Below the pieces are notes generated by a model that searched no databases, was not told where the DNA came from, and was given only the letters and a program-made list of their open reading frames with translations. A stretch of DNA of 64,000 nt from Roseococcus sp. (GTDB taxonomy: Bacteria; Pseudomonadota; Alphaproteobacteria; Acetobacterales; Acetobacteraceae): positions 1-64,000 of the forward strand of contig JAOAIK010000007.1 of assembly GCA_026414745.1 (NCBI GenBank). The letters are read 5' to 3'. This document shows, piece after piece, positions 16,440 to 25,630 of this stretch. A program made the position numbers and the translations under genes. Position 1 is the stretch's first letter, and each line of letters starts with the position of its first letter.

Positions 16440-17176
16440 TGGAACTGGTCGGGAATTGCCTCTATGGCCTTGCGCCGCTGGGCCGGGAGGGTCTGGCGGC
16501 GCTCGCGGTCGCGCTGTTCCTGGCGGGGCTGGCCGCCGGGGCGACGCATTGTGCGGGCATGTGCGCCCCCTTCGTGCTGGCGCAGGTGACGGCCGAGGGC
16601 GGCCATCGCCTGGCCGGCGGCAGGATCGCGCGCCTCGCCGGGGCTGCGCTGCTGCCCTACCACGCCGGCCGTCTGCTCGGCTATGCGCTGCTTGGCGCCG
16701 TCGCCGGCGCGGGGGCGGGGCTGGTGGCGGGGCTGACCGGCCTTCGCCTGGTGCTGGCCGGGCTGCTGCTCGTCGCCGCGCTGCTCATGTTGGCGCAGGC
16801 GGCAGAGAGGCTCGGCTGGCACAGCCCGCGCCTGCCCGCGCCCAGCCTGCCCCGCGCAATCGAGCGACGGGTGGGGGCGCTGCTCGCAAGCCCCGGCGGG
16901 GGGCGCGGCGTGCTGCTTGGGCTTCTGCTCTCGGCCCTGCCCTGCGGGGCGATCTATGCTGCGCTGGCGGCGGCGGCGGCCTCGGGCAGCGCGCTCGGCG
17001 GGGCGATCGGCATGGCGAGTTTTGCGGCCGGGACTGCCCCCGGCCTGGTCGCGGTCGCGCTGGTCGGCGGCTTTCTGGCGCGCCGCGCCGGCCCGCTGCT
17101 GCGCCCGGCGGGGGCGCTGCTGTTGGCGGTCAATGGCCTGCTGCTTGGCGGCATGGCGGTCAGCCTCGCCGTCTGA
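16439..17176 (+). CDS. SafE/DsbD_2-type membrane protein (TauE/SafE family)
   Basis: A 245-residue polytopic membrane protein with about six to seven hydrophobic segments. It has the cysteine motif ATHCAGMC near the first helix and ALPCG in a later one, typical of the UreH_2/DsbD_2-like group often found next to hemN and cbb3 oxidase genes. The ATG shares one base with the hemN stop (TGATG), so it is co-translated. Family members are linked to metal or thiol handling for cytochrome assembly; 'sulfite exporter' is only the family label. The substrate is unknown. Confidence 0.85.
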   Translation: MELVGNCLYGLAPLGREGLAALAVALFLAGLAAGATHCAGMCAPFVLAQVTAEGGHRLAGGRIARLAGAALLPYHAGRLLGYALLGAVAGAGAGLVAGLTGLRLVLAGLLLVAALLMLAQAAERLGWHSPRLPAPSLPRAIERRVGALLASPGGGRGVLLGLLLSALPCGAIYAALAAAAASGSALGGAIGMASFAAGTAPGLVAVALVGGFLARRAGPLLRPAGALLLAVNGLLLGGMAVSLAV

Positions 17177-17238
17177 CGGCTGCCCGCCCGCAGCTGGATG
17201 GCAGGGCGGCCGGCTGCGGCGGGGAAGGGCGCGGCCGG

Positions 17239-18489
17239 CTAGCAGCGCGGCGCGAAGGCCGCGGCATCGATCGGCGGCCGGCGCTCCGCCATCGCATCGG
17301 CCAGCAGCGCGGCGCTGCCCATGGCCAGGGTGAAGCCGAGCGCGCCCTGACCGACATTGAGATAGAGGTTGGGCCAGCCCGGCGCCCGACCGATCAGCGG
17401 CAGCCCGGTCGGTGTGGCCGGGCGCAGCCCGACCCAGGGTTTGAGCTCGCGCCAGTCGCTCGCCTCGGGGAAGGCGCGCCGGGCCAGCCTCAGCAGGCTG
17501 TCGAGCCGCCGATTGTCGAAACGGTGATCGGCCCCGACCAGGTCGGCCATGCCGGCAATCCGGAGGCGGTCCCGCAGCCGCGCGTAGACGACCTTGGCGG
17601 CGGCGTCGGTGACGCTGACCTGCGGTGCGGGCCCTGTCACGGGTACGGTGAGCGAATAGCCCTTGAGCGGTGCGATCGGCAGATCAAGCCCGAGCGGCGC
17701 GGCCAGGGCCCGCGCCCCATTGCCCAGAGCGAGCACGAAGGCCTCCGCCTCCTCGACGCCGTGCGGGGTGGCGGCGCCGATCACCCGCCCGCCGGCTGAG
17801 AGCAGCTGCGTGACGCGGGTGCCGAAGCGAAAGCTGACCCGGAAGTTGGAGCGCTGCAGCACCGCCACCAGCCCCTCGCAGAAGAGATGGCAATCCCCCG
17901 CATCCTCGCCCGGCGTCCAGACGCCGCCGGCGATGCGTTCGGCCATGCCGGCGAGCGCGGGCTCGACTGCCAGGCATCCCGCGCGGTCCAGCACCTCCTG
18001 CTCCACGCCGAGGCGCCGCTGCAGCGCGACCTGGGCTGCGGCCTCGCGCAGCGCGGCGGCATCGCGATAGACGACGAGCTTGCCTGCGCGGGCGAAGGCG
18101 TAGTCGAGCGCCTCGCGCGCCGTCACCTCGCGCGTCAGCTCGCGCGAGAGCGCGCCGAGCGCGAGCAGGGCGGCGGTGGTGCGTTCGACCTGCGCGGCGT
18201 TGCAGGCGCGCCAGAACCGCCAGAGCCAGCGGAGCTGGTGCCAGGAGAGCTCCGGGCGCAGGCGCAGCGGCCCGTCGCGATCGGCAAGCCAGCCCGGCAG
18301 CTTGCGCAGCAGGCCGGGCGCCGCGAAGGGGGCGACATAGGCGTAGGAGAGCTGCGCGCCATTGGCGTAGCTGGTCATGCGCCCGGGCCCCGCTTCGGCA
18401 TCGAGCACCGTCACCGCATGGCCCTCGCGCGCCAGAAGATAGGCCGAGGCAAGCCCCACCACCCCCGCCCCGAGGACGCAGACCCGCAT
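17239..18489 (-). CDS. D-amino acid dehydrogenase (FAD-dependent, DadA-like)
   Basis: This enzyme oxidatively deaminates D-amino acids and passes electrons to the respiratory chain. The 416-residue protein begins with the FAD-binding Rossmann motif VCVLGAGVVGLASAY, followed by SYANGAQLSYAYVAPFAAPG, and ends with PLIGRAPGWPNLYLNVGQGALGFTLA, all as in DadA. The ATG at 18489 places the Rossmann motif at the N-terminus. It has no racemase neighbour, so the physiological substrate is not fixed, and a related glycine/opine-type oxidase is possible. It converges on the hemN operon. Confidence 0.87.
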   Translation of the reverse strand: MRVCVLGAGVVGLASAYLLAREGHAVTVLDAEAGPGRMTSYANGAQLSYAYVAPFAAPGLLRKLPGWLADRDGPLRLRPELSWHQLRWLWRFWRACNAAQVERTTAALLALGALSRELTREVTAREALDYAFARAGKLVVYRDAAALREAAAQVALQRRLGVEQEVLDRAGCLAVEPALAGMAERIAGGVWTPGEDAGDCHLFCEGLVAVLQRSNFRVSFRFGTRVTQLLSAGGRVIGAATPHGVEEAEAFVLALGNGARALAAPLGLDLPIAPLKGYSLTVPVTGPAPQVSVTDAAAKVVYARLRDRLRIAGMADLVGADHRFDNRRLDSLLRLARRAFPEASDWRELKPWVGLRPATPTGLPLIGRAPGWPNLYLNVGQGALGFTLAMGSAALLADAMAERRPPIDAAAFAPRC

Positions 18490-18843
18490 CAGAGCAGGCT
18501 CATGCCCGGGCCGCCCCGCCCCGCTGCCGAAGCCCACAGGCGGGGCCGCAGGCGCGCGGCATCGGCCCGACTTGTCCCTGCCCGGGCAAGGAGGCGGCAG
18601 GGCAGGGGGCTGTTCGGCGCCGACCGCCGGCCGGCAGCCGGGGGCCGCACCAGTGCCGGCCGGACCAGGGCGAGGGGCGGGAATGGGCGAGGCAGACGCC
18701 CCCTTCGCCATGGCTGGGCAAGCCAGTGCTCGCCCGAAGGCGTGGCGGCGCGGGGCATGCTCTGCCGCGCGCGGCAGGGGGCAGGGCCTGAGCGGAAGGC
18801 GGGCATGGCCGCATCGGAACCCGAAATCCGCACCGCGGCAATG
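18490..18843. other. 354-base gap without a supported gene
   Basis: Between two minus-strand genes. The sequence is very GC-rich with several short partial inverted repeats, but none is a convincing terminator and I see no ribosome binding site followed by a coding-like frame. Confidence 0.5.
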
Positions 18844-19743
18844 TCAGTAGCCGCGCGCCCGATCGACCGGGAACAGCGGCGGTTCGCCGCGGGCGATGCG
18901 CGCCATGCTCTCCAGCACGCAGCGCGCCACCGCCGCCGGATCGGGGGCGGCCGCAATATGCGGCGTGACCACGCAGCGCGGATGGGTCCAGAAGGGGCTT
19001 GCGGGGGGCAAGGGCTCCTCGTTGAAGACGTCGAGCGCGGCGGAGAGCCGCCCGGCATCGAGTTCGGCGAGCAGCGCCTCCTCATCCACCTGGCCGCCTC
19101 GGCCGGCCGCGATCACCAGCGCGTCGTCGGCGAGCGCGGCGAGCTCCCTTCGGCCCAGGATGCCGCGCGTGGCCGGGGTGGCAGGCAGCAGCACCACCGC
19201 GGCCATGGCGCCGGCGAGCGCCTCGGCGAGCGGGCCGGATCGGCGGTTCCAGCCCGCAGCCGGGATGCCCAGGGCCGAGAGCGCCTGCAGCACCGCCCCG
19301 CCCAGCGCGCCGGTGCCCAGCACCACGACGCGGAAGGCCTCGACATCGCGCGGGGGGTGGCGCAGCCACAGCCGCTCGCGCTGCTGCGCGGCGTAGGTCT
19401 CTCCGCGCCTGAGGTGGCGCAGCAGCGCGGCCAGCACGTGATGGACCATCATCCGCGACAGCTCGGGTCCGACCACGCGCCCGAGCGGCACCGGCGGCAG
19501 GTCGGGATCGGCGAGCAGCGCATCCACCCCGGCGCCGGTGCCATGGACCAGGCGCAGACGAGGCAGCCGCGCGAGCAGCCCGGGCGGCGGGCGATAGGCG
19601 ACGAGGCAGCCGATCGCCTCCGGGGGGAAATCCTCCTCGGCCAGCCAGACCGGATAGGGGCCGGCGGCGCGCAGGGCAGCCGCGATGCGCGCGGCTTCCT
19701 CCGGCAGGCCGGCGACCAGAATGGCGTTGGCTTCTTCTGGCAT
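18844..19743 (-). CDS. D-2-hydroxyacid dehydrogenase (GhrA-like)
   Basis: An NAD(P)-dependent reductase of 2-oxoacids such as glyoxylate or hydroxypyruvate. The 299-residue protein shows the Rossmann motif VLGTGALGGAV (about 140-150), LPATPATRGIL, the Arg region AAGRGGQVDEEAL, the Glu region VFNEEPLP and the catalytic His in TPHIAA. Its short, divergent N-terminal half matches the glyoxylate/hydroxypyruvate reductase A subgroup better than classical D-lactate dehydrogenase. It is divergent from the TauD-type dioxygenase gene. Confidence 0.87.
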   Translation of the reverse strand: MPEEANAILVAGLPEEAARIAAALRAAGPYPVWLAEEDFPPEAIGCLVAYRPPPGLLARLPRLRLVHGTGAGVDALLADPDLPPVPLGRVVGPELSRMMVHHVLAALLRHLRRGETYAAQQRERLWLRHPPRDVEAFRVVVLGTGALGGAVLQALSALGIPAAGWNRRSGPLAEALAGAMAAVVLLPATPATRGILGRRELAALADDALVIAAGRGGQVDEEALLAELDAGRLSAALDVFNEEPLPPASPFWTHPRCVVTPHIAAAPDPAAVARCVLESMARIARGEPPLFPVDRARGY

Positions 19744-19988
19744 GGGCTGTCGCTCCGATCCCTCGATGGAGGCTGCGGGCCGCTCCCTACCGCCGCGCGC
19801 GAGCGGGCGGGAGGCACCCCGCGCCCCGCCGGTTGGCGCGCCAGGTATGGCTTGACGCTCGGGGCTGCGCTGCCGGATGCTGCGGGCTGCGTGCGGGAGC
19901 CGCCCAGGCTGCCGTGGCCGGCCCAGCCTGCCGGCTGCCGGCCGATGCGGCAGCGCGGAGCTTCCTCTCCCGCCGCGGGAGGAAACCG

Positions 19989-20870
19989 ATGCGCATCATC
20001 CCCAACAACAAGGGGCTGGGCGCGCGCGTGGAGGGCATCGACCTCTCCGCGCCGCTGGCCGATGCCGATCTCCGCACCCTGCTGCGCGCGCTCGGGGCGC
20101 ACGGCGTGCTCTGCTTCCCGAACCAGGATCTGGACGCCGCGGAGCTCGCGCGCTTCGGCGCCCGCTTCGGGGAGCTCGAGGTCAATGTGGCCAACATGTT
20201 CCACGCCCCCGGCCATCCGGAGGTGATGATCCTCTCCAACAAGCGCGACGCGGAAGGGCGTCCGATCGGCCTCGCCGATGCCGGGCAGGGCTGGCATACC
20301 GACATGAGCTACGCGAAGGAGATCGCGCTGGCCAATGTGCTGCACGCCAAGGAGGTGCCGGTCCGCGACGGCCGGCCGCTCGGCGATACGCAGTTCCGCG
20401 ACATGCACGCCGCCTACGAGACGCTGCCTGCGGAGGTGCGCGAGCGCCTGGAGGGGCGCAGCGCCATCCACGACTTCCAGAAGTTCTGGGACATGATGCG
20501 CATCCGCCCGGGCTCGATCCGCGGGCCGCTAACACCCGAACAGCGCGCCAAGCGCCCGCCCGTGAGCCAGCCCATCTTCCGCATCCACCCCATCACGGGC
20601 CGGCGGGTGCTCTACTGCAACCCGGGCTATGCGGTGCGCATCGAGGGGCTGGAGGAGGCAGAGAGCGAGGCGCTGCTCGATTTCCTCTTCCGCCACCAGG
20701 CCCAGCCCGACTTTCTCTACACCCATCACTGGAGCCCGGGCGATGTGCTGATGTGGGACAACATCGGCACCACCCACAACGCGGTGGCCGACTACGGCCC
20801 TGATGAGCCGCGCTACATCCTGCGCGTGCAGGTGATGGCAACCCTCGACTACGCCGCACTCGCCGCATGA
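19989..20870 (+). CDS. TauD/TfdA-family 2-oxoglutarate-dependent dioxygenase
   Basis: This Fe(II)/2-oxoglutarate oxygenase has 293 residues. The iron facial triad is visible as HTD (GWHTDMSY) and the distal His in NIGTTHNA, with the 2-oxoglutarate-binding Arg in RYILRVQV. The FRIHPITGRRVLYCN segment is typical of the TfdA/TauD branch. GGGAGG precedes the ATG. It starts a coupled set (dioxygenase, FAH-family hydrolase, Bug binding protein, Ldh dehydrogenase), suggesting breakdown of an imported organic acid; the substrate is unknown. Confidence 0.9.
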   Translation: MRIIPNNKGLGARVEGIDLSAPLADADLRTLLRALGAHGVLCFPNQDLDAAELARFGARFGELEVNVANMFHAPGHPEVMILSNKRDAEGRPIGLADAGQGWHTDMSYAKEIALANVLHAKEVPVRDGRPLGDTQFRDMHAAYETLPAEVRERLEGRSAIHDFQKFWDMMRIRPGSIRGPLTPEQRAKRPPVSQPIFRIHPITGRRVLYCNPGYAVRIEGLEEAESEALLDFLFRHQAQPDFLYTHHWSPGDVLMWDNIGTTHNAVADYGPDEPRYILRVQVMATLDYAALAA

Positions 20871-21739
20871 GGCTTGCCACGCTCAAGGACGGGCGGCTGG
20901 CCGGCGTGCTGCCGGGGGCGCTGGTGCCGCTGCAGGAGGTCGTCTCGCTGCTCGGCGGCGGGGCGCTGCCTGGGGAGATGCGCGCGCTGCTGGCCGACGA
21001 GCCAGCGCTGCGCGAAGCGGCGCGCGCCATCGCCTTCGCCGCCCGGCCGGAGAATGCGGCGCTGCGCCTGCCGCTCGATGAGGCGCTGCTCGATGCGCCC
21101 CTGCGCCCGGGGAAGATCGTCGGCGTCGGCCGCAACTACGCCGACCACGCGAAGGAGGTGGGCGGGCCGAAGCTCGAGGCGCCGCGGCTGTTCCTCAAGC
21201 CCGCCTCCTCGGTCTGCGGCCCCGGCGCGGCCGTGCGCATCCCCCGCGCGGTCACCAAGCCAGACTGGGAGGCGGAGCTCGCGGTGGTGATCGGCGCGCC
21301 CGCCTTCGAGGTGGAGGAGCGCCGGGCGCTCGAGCATGTCGCGGCCTACACCGCGCTCAATGACCTCTCCGCGCGCGAGTTCCAGTTCGACCAGCCCCTG
21401 CCGATGACGAGCTTCGCCAAGGGCCTCGAGGGGTTCTGCCCGCTCGGCCCCTGGCTCGTCACCGCCGATTCCTTCGGCGAGCCCTGGGCGGTGGAGGTGC
21501 GCTGCGCGCTGAACGGGGAGGAGGTGCAGCGCGGCAACACGCGCGACCTCATCCACTCCGTGCCCGCGCTGATCGCCTACATCAGCCGCTACATGCGCCT
21601 CGAGACGGGCGACGTGATCGCCACCGGGACGCCGGCGGGCTCGGGCCATTTCCGCAGCCCGCCGCGCTACCTCAGGAGCGGCGATCGGCTGGAGATCACC
21701 GTCTCCGGCATCGGCACGCTGCGCCATTCCATCGCGTGA
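20867..21739 (+). CDS. Fumarylacetoacetate hydrolase family protein
   Basis: The 290-residue enzyme cleaves C-C bonds of 2,4-dioxo acids or acts as a hydratase or decarboxylase. The family core is clear: GVGRNYADHAKEVG, FLKPASSVCGP, the metal-binding E-x-E region DWEAELAVVIG, NDLSAREFQ and the terminal GDVIATGTPAGSG. Its ATG overlaps the dioxygenase stop by four bases (ATGA), so both act in one pathway. The exact substrate cannot be inferred. Confidence 0.92.
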   Translation: MRLATLKDGRLAGVLPGALVPLQEVVSLLGGGALPGEMRALLADEPALREAARAIAFAARPENAALRLPLDEALLDAPLRPGKIVGVGRNYADHAKEVGGPKLEAPRLFLKPASSVCGPGAAVRIPRAVTKPDWEAELAVVIGAPAFEVEERRALEHVAAYTALNDLSAREFQFDQPLPMTSFAKGLEGFCPLGPWLVTADSFGEPWAVEVRCALNGEEVQRGNTRDLIHSVPALIAYISRYMRLETGDVIATGTPAGSGHFRSPPRYLRSGDRLEITVSGIGTLRHSIA

Positions 21740-21752
21740 GGGAGACGCTGCC

Positions 21753-22727
21753 ATGATCAGGCTTCTCGCCGCCTTCCTGCTGCTCGCGGCCCCCGCGCTG
21801 GCGCAGCCGCGCGCGCCCGGCACCGATTATCCCAGCCGGCCGGTGCGGGTGGTGGTGGCCCTCGCCCCCGGCGGCAATGCGGACATGAACGCGCGGCTCG
21901 TCTCCGGCGCGCTCGCCGCCGCGCTCGGCCAGCAGTTCGTGGTGGAGAACCGCCCCTCGGGCGGCGGCGTGGTGGCGATGGAGACGGTCGCGCGCGCCGC
22001 GCCGGACGGCTACACGCTGCTGGTGGGCGCGCTCGGCTCGCACGCGCTGAACGTGGGGCTCTACCGCAACCTGCCCGTGCATCCGCTCACCGGGCTCGAC
22101 CACATCACCATCAGCAGCGAGAGCGCGATCCTGGTCGCTGCGCACCCCTCCACCGGCTGGCGCAGCCTCGGCGACATGCGCCGCGCGCTGGCCGACCGGC
22201 CCGGGCAGTACGTCTTCGGCTCCTCCGGCAACGGGACCACGGGGCACATCGCCGCCGCGCTGCTGCTGAGCCAGATGGGCGTGAGCGCGCAGCACGTGCC
22301 CTATCGCGGCTCGGCGGCCGCCTTCGCCGACCTCGCCGCCGGGCGCATCCATTTCCAGGCCGACACCATCTCCTTCCTCGAGCAGCATCTGCGCGCGGGC
22401 ACGGTGACGGGCCTCGTCATCGGCACCCGCGCGCGCTCGCCCATGGCGCCCGATGTGCCCACGGCGGAGGAGGCCGGCGTGCCAGGCTTCCTGGCCACCA
22501 CCTGGACGCCCTGGTCCACCGCGCCGGGCACGCCGCCCGCGATCCTCGACTTCCTGCAGCAGCAGATCGCGCGCGTGCTGGCCGAGGGCCCGGTGCGCGA
22601 GCGGCTGCTCGCGCTCGGCAACACCATTCCCGAGGACATGACGCCCGCGCGCACCCGCGCCTTCATCGCCGCCGAGATCGAGAAATGGGTGCCCATCGTG
22701 CGCGCCAGCGGCGCCACGGTGGACTGA
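21753..22727 (+). CDS. Bug family periplasmic substrate-binding protein
   Basis: A tripartite tricarboxylate transporter (TTT) receptor-type protein of 324 residues with a signal peptide (LLAAFLLLAAPALAQ). The Bug fold is recognised from YPSRPVRVVVALAPGGNADMNAR, VVENRPSGGG, APDGYTLLVG and VPYRGSAAAFADL. It captures carboxylates in the periplasm. The membrane subunits TctA/TctB are not encoded nearby, which is common for Bug genes. It lies 13 bases after the FAH-family gene. Confidence 0.92.
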   Translation: MIRLLAAFLLLAAPALAQPRAPGTDYPSRPVRVVVALAPGGNADMNARLVSGALAAALGQQFVVENRPSGGGVVAMETVARAAPDGYTLLVGALGSHALNVGLYRNLPVHPLTGLDHITISSESAILVAAHPSTGWRSLGDMRRALADRPGQYVFGSSGNGTTGHIAAALLLSQMGVSAQHVPYRGSAAAFADLAAGRIHFQADTISFLEQHLRAGTVTGLVIGTRARSPMAPDVPTAEEAGVPGFLATTWTPWSTAPGTPPAILDFLQQQIARVLAEGPVRERLLALGNTIPEDMTPARTRAFIAAEIEKWVPIVRASGATVD

Positions 22728-22750
22728 GACGCGACGGAGCCCGGACAGGC

Positions 22751-23842
22751 ATGATGCACGCGAGCGCGGACTCCGTCCGCCGGCAGATCGAGGCTGTGCT
22801 GCGCGGCTGGGGCTGCCCCGCCCACCTCGCCGAGACCACCGCCGAGGTGATGGTCGAGACCGACCTGATGGGCGTGGACAGCCACGGCATCTCGATGCTG
22901 ATGATGTACGAGGAGATGCACCGGCTGGGGCAGCTGCGCATCGCGGGCGAGCCCTTCCTGCGGCGGGACTTCGCGGCGACCGCGATGGTGGACGGCGCGG
23001 ACGGGCTCGGCCATCCCGCCGCGGTCATGGCGATGAAGCTCGCCATCGAGAAGGCGCGCGCCTTCGGCGTGGGCGCGGTGGGGGTGGTGAACAGCCACCA
23101 TTTCGGCGCGGCCGGATACTACGCGCGCATCGCCGCCGCGGCGGGGCTGATCGGCATCGTCACCTCCTCGACGCGCGGCGTGATCATGGTGCCCCCGCGC
23201 GCGGCCGAGCCGGTGCTCGGCACCAACCCCATCGCCATCGCCGCCCCCGTGCCTGGCCAGCCGCCCATGGTGCTCGACATGGCGACCACGACGGTGGCGG
23301 GCAACAAGGTCAAGGTCCATCACCTCAAGGGGAAGGATCTTCCCCCGGGCTGGGTGGTGGACGGCGCGGGCCGGCCCGTCACCGACCACGCGGCCGCCAT
23401 GGAGTTCGTCTTCTCCCGCAAGGAGGGCGGCATCACGCCGCTCGGCGGGCCGGAGGAGACGGGCGGGCACAAGGGCTACGGGCTCGCCCTCATGGTGCAT
23501 GTGCTGGCCGGCACGCTGGTGGGGGCCTCCTTCTCGCCGATCCGCAACCGCACCCAGCCGCCCGACGCGCCGAACAACATCGGCCATCTGATGCTCGCGC
23601 TCGATCCGCGCGCCTTCCGCGACCGCGAGGGCTTCGATGCCGACATCGCCGCGGTGGTGGAGGTGCTGCGCGGCACCGCGCCGGCCGATCCGGCGCGGCC
23701 CGTGCTGATCCCGGGCGATCCGGAGGAGGAGAGCCGCGCCGAGCGGCTGCGCGCGGGCATCCCGATCCCCGAGAGCCTGGAGCGCCATCTGCGCGAGATC
23801 GCCGCCCGCGCGGGGGCGGAGTTCCTGCTCGCGCCCGCCTGA
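22751..23842 (+). CDS. Ldh family (malate/lactate/ureidoglycolate-type) oxidoreductase
   Basis: An NAD(P)-dependent 2-hydroxyacid dehydrogenase of the non-Rossmann Ldh_2 family, about 363 residues. Characteristic segments include DLMGVDSHGISML with the catalytic His, HHFGAAGYYA, STRGVIMVPP, GTNPIAIAAP and GGHKGYGLALMV. ATG at 22751 or 22754 are both possible. It follows the Bug gene by 23 bases and is the last gene of the block, converging on the NTF2-like gene. Substrates of this family vary (malate, lactate, 2,3-diketogulonate, ureidoglycolate). Confidence 0.92.
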   Translation: MMHASADSVRRQIEAVLRGWGCPAHLAETTAEVMVETDLMGVDSHGISMLMMYEEMHRLGQLRIAGEPFLRRDFAATAMVDGADGLGHPAAVMAMKLAIEKARAFGVGAVGVVNSHHFGAAGYYARIAAAAGLIGIVTSSTRGVIMVPPRAAEPVLGTNPIAIAAPVPGQPPMVLDMATTTVAGNKVKVHHLKGKDLPPGWVVDGAGRPVTDHAAAMEFVFSRKEGGITPLGGPEETGGHKGYGLALMVHVLAGTLVGASFSPIRNRTQPPDAPNNIGHLMLALDPRAFRDREGFDADIAAVVEVLRGTAPADPARPVLIPGDPEEESRAERLRAGIPIPESLERHLREIAARAGAEFLLAPA

Positions 23843-23948
23843 CGCGCCCGGCCGAATGGCCCGCCCTGTCGTGCAGGTCGGGCTGCCGGGCGGCGGCGCG
23901 CCAGGACGAGGGCATGCCAGCGGCCGCTGTGACGGACCGCGCGCCCTC

Positions 23949-24344
23949 TCAGCCGGGCCGGAACTCGGTGCGGAAGCTCTTGCTCACGATGCGCCAGCCC
24001 TCGGCGGTCCTGAGCAGCAGCAGGTAGTCGGTGAACCAGCGCGGCGGCAGGCAGCAGGCGAGCTTGACGCAGGCCGCCTCCTCGCCCGCCAGGTCGATCG
24101 CGAGGATGCGGTCCTCGCGCGCCAGGCCTTGGGACTGCGCCGAGGGCCGGGTGCGCACCGCGGCGAGCCATTCCTCGCGCGGCAGGTCCGCCACCGCGCC
24201 GTCGCGCAGGCTGTAGAGATGCGCGCAGGGGTGGAAGGCGCGCGCGAGCTTCTCCGCATCGCCCTCGTGCAGCCCGTCGAGGTAGAGGCGCACCACCGCC
24301 TCGATGGCGGCGATCTCGGGCAGGGTGGGGGGTGCTTCGGGCAT
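23949..24344 (-). CDS. NTF2-like (Lumazine_bd_2-type) protein
   Basis: A 131-residue cone-shaped alpha+beta barrel protein. The pattern AAIEAVVRLYLDGLHEGDAEKLARAFHP, the mid strands and the closing WRIVSKSFRTEF match the putative lumazine-binding/NTF2-like family. Such proteins are small isomerases, hydrolases or ligand binders, and no catalytic residue is conclusive here. Its ATG shares one base with the upstream wecC stop (TGATG), so the two are co-translated. Confidence 0.8.
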   Translation of the reverse strand: MPEAPPTLPEIAAIEAVVRLYLDGLHEGDAEKLARAFHPCAHLYSLRDGAVADLPREEWLAAVRTRPSAQSQGLAREDRILAIDLAGEEAACVKLACCLPPRWFTDYLLLLRTAEGWRIVSKSFRTEFRPG

Positions 24345-25555
24345 CAGCCGCTCTCCTCCTCGCGGAACAGGCCGCGCGTGTCGATCAGCGCGCGGCCGGC
24401 CAGCCAGGCGCGCGGGATGCGCGCGAAGGCCGCATGATCGGTCAAGACCAGCACGGCGCCGGGGGCGGCGAAAGCCTCCTCGAGCGCGACGAGCGGCGCG
24501 CCGAGCCCCTCGGGCGGGGCGGCGAGATGCGGATCCACCGCCACGACCTGGCCCGGGAAGCGCTGCGCGAGCGCGGCGGTGATGGCCAGCGCGGGGCTCT
24601 CGCGCAGGTCCTCCACATCGGCCTTGAAGGCGAGGCCGAGGCAGATCAGCCGCTCCCCCGCCTCGGCCAGCGCCGCGGCGCGGGCGATCACATGCGCGCG
24701 CTTCGCCGCGTCCACCGCGCGCGCGGCCGGGATGAGGCGCGCCGCCTCGGGCGCGGCGGCGGCGAGGAACCAGGGGTCCACCGCGATGCAATGCCCGCCC
24801 ACCCCGGGCCCGGGCCTGAGGATGTTCACCCGCGGATGCCGGTTGGCGAGCGCGATGACGCGCCAGACATCGAGGCCCCGCGCCTCGGCGATCAGCGAGA
24901 GCTCGTTGGCGAAGGCGATGTTCACGTCGCGGAAGGCGTTCTCGGCGAGCTTCACCATCTCCGCCGTCGCCGCATCGGTGCCGAGCACGGCGCCGCGCAC
25001 GAAGTGGCGGTAGAAGGCCACCGCCCGGCGCGTCGCCTCGGGCGTCAGCCCGCCGGCCACGCGGTCGTTCTCGACGAGTTCGGTCATGATGCGCCCGGGC
25101 AGCACGCGCTCGGGCCCGTAGGCGAGGTGCAGCGCGCCGAGATCGGGCCGCAGCGCGCGCAGCAGCTCCGCCACCCGCGCGGTGGTGCCGATGGGGCTCG
25201 TGCTCTCGATCAGCACCAGGTTGTCCTCCGCCAGCGCCGGGGCGATGGCGCGCGCGGCGGCGAAGACGTGCTCCAGGACCGGCGCGCGGTCGGGGCCGAG
25301 CGGGGTGGGGACGGCGAGGAGGAAGACCTCCGCCGGCGGCGGGGTCTCGTGCAGGCTCAGAAGCCCGGTGCGCAGCCCGCGCTCGAGCAGCGCCTCCACC
25401 TCCGGCTCGGCGATGTGCGCCCGCCCGGCGGCGAGCTGCGCGCGCACCGCCGGATTGGTGTCCACCCCCTGCACGCGCAGGCCGCGGCTGGCCAGGAGCG
25501 CGGCGGTGGGCAGGCCGATATAGCCGAGGCCGAGGATGGTGACGCGAGGCGGCAT
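24344..25555 (-). CDS. wecC: UDP-N-acetyl-D-mannosamine dehydrogenase-type nucleotide-sugar dehydrogenase
   Basis: It oxidises a UDP-N-acetylhexosamine to the uronic acid in two NAD-dependent steps. The 403-residue protein has the N-terminal Rossmann motif ILGLGYIGLPTAALLA, the central helix AEMVKLAENAFRDVNIAFANEL and the catalytic Cys in GPGVGGHCIAVDPWF, then the C-terminal UDP-binding domain (LGLAFKADVEDLRESPA). WecC is the closest match, but UDP-GlcNAc 6-dehydrogenases look alike. No glycosyltransferase or epimerase genes are near, so it is an orphan nested between catabolic blocks. Confidence 0.88.
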   Translation of the reverse strand: MPPRVTILGLGYIGLPTAALLASRGLRVQGVDTNPAVRAQLAAGRAHIAEPEVEALLERGLRTGLLSLHETPPPAEVFLLAVPTPLGPDRAPVLEHVFAAARAIAPALAEDNLVLIESTSPIGTTARVAELLRALRPDLGALHLAYGPERVLPGRIMTELVENDRVAGGLTPEATRRAVAFYRHFVRGAVLGTDAATAEMVKLAENAFRDVNIAFANELSLIAEARGLDVWRVIALANRHPRVNILRPGPGVGGHCIAVDPWFLAAAAPEAARLIPAARAVDAAKRAHVIARAAALAEAGERLICLGLAFKADVEDLRESPALAITAALAQRFPGQVVAVDPHLAAPPEGLGAPLVALEEAFAAPGAVLVLTDHAAFARIPRAWLAGRALIDTRGLFREEESG

Positions 25556-25630
25556 GGCGCCATCCTGCCACGCGCGCGGGGCTTCCGCACCCGCGCGCGC
25601 CGCGCCACAAAGGCGGCGGAGGACACCGCC

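Noticed and set aside
19744-19988. Impression that dinucleotide usage shifts near 19.9 kb, as at an island edge
   Set aside because: I could not count reliably and rough comparison of short stretches showed no clear difference; a computed composition plot would decide.
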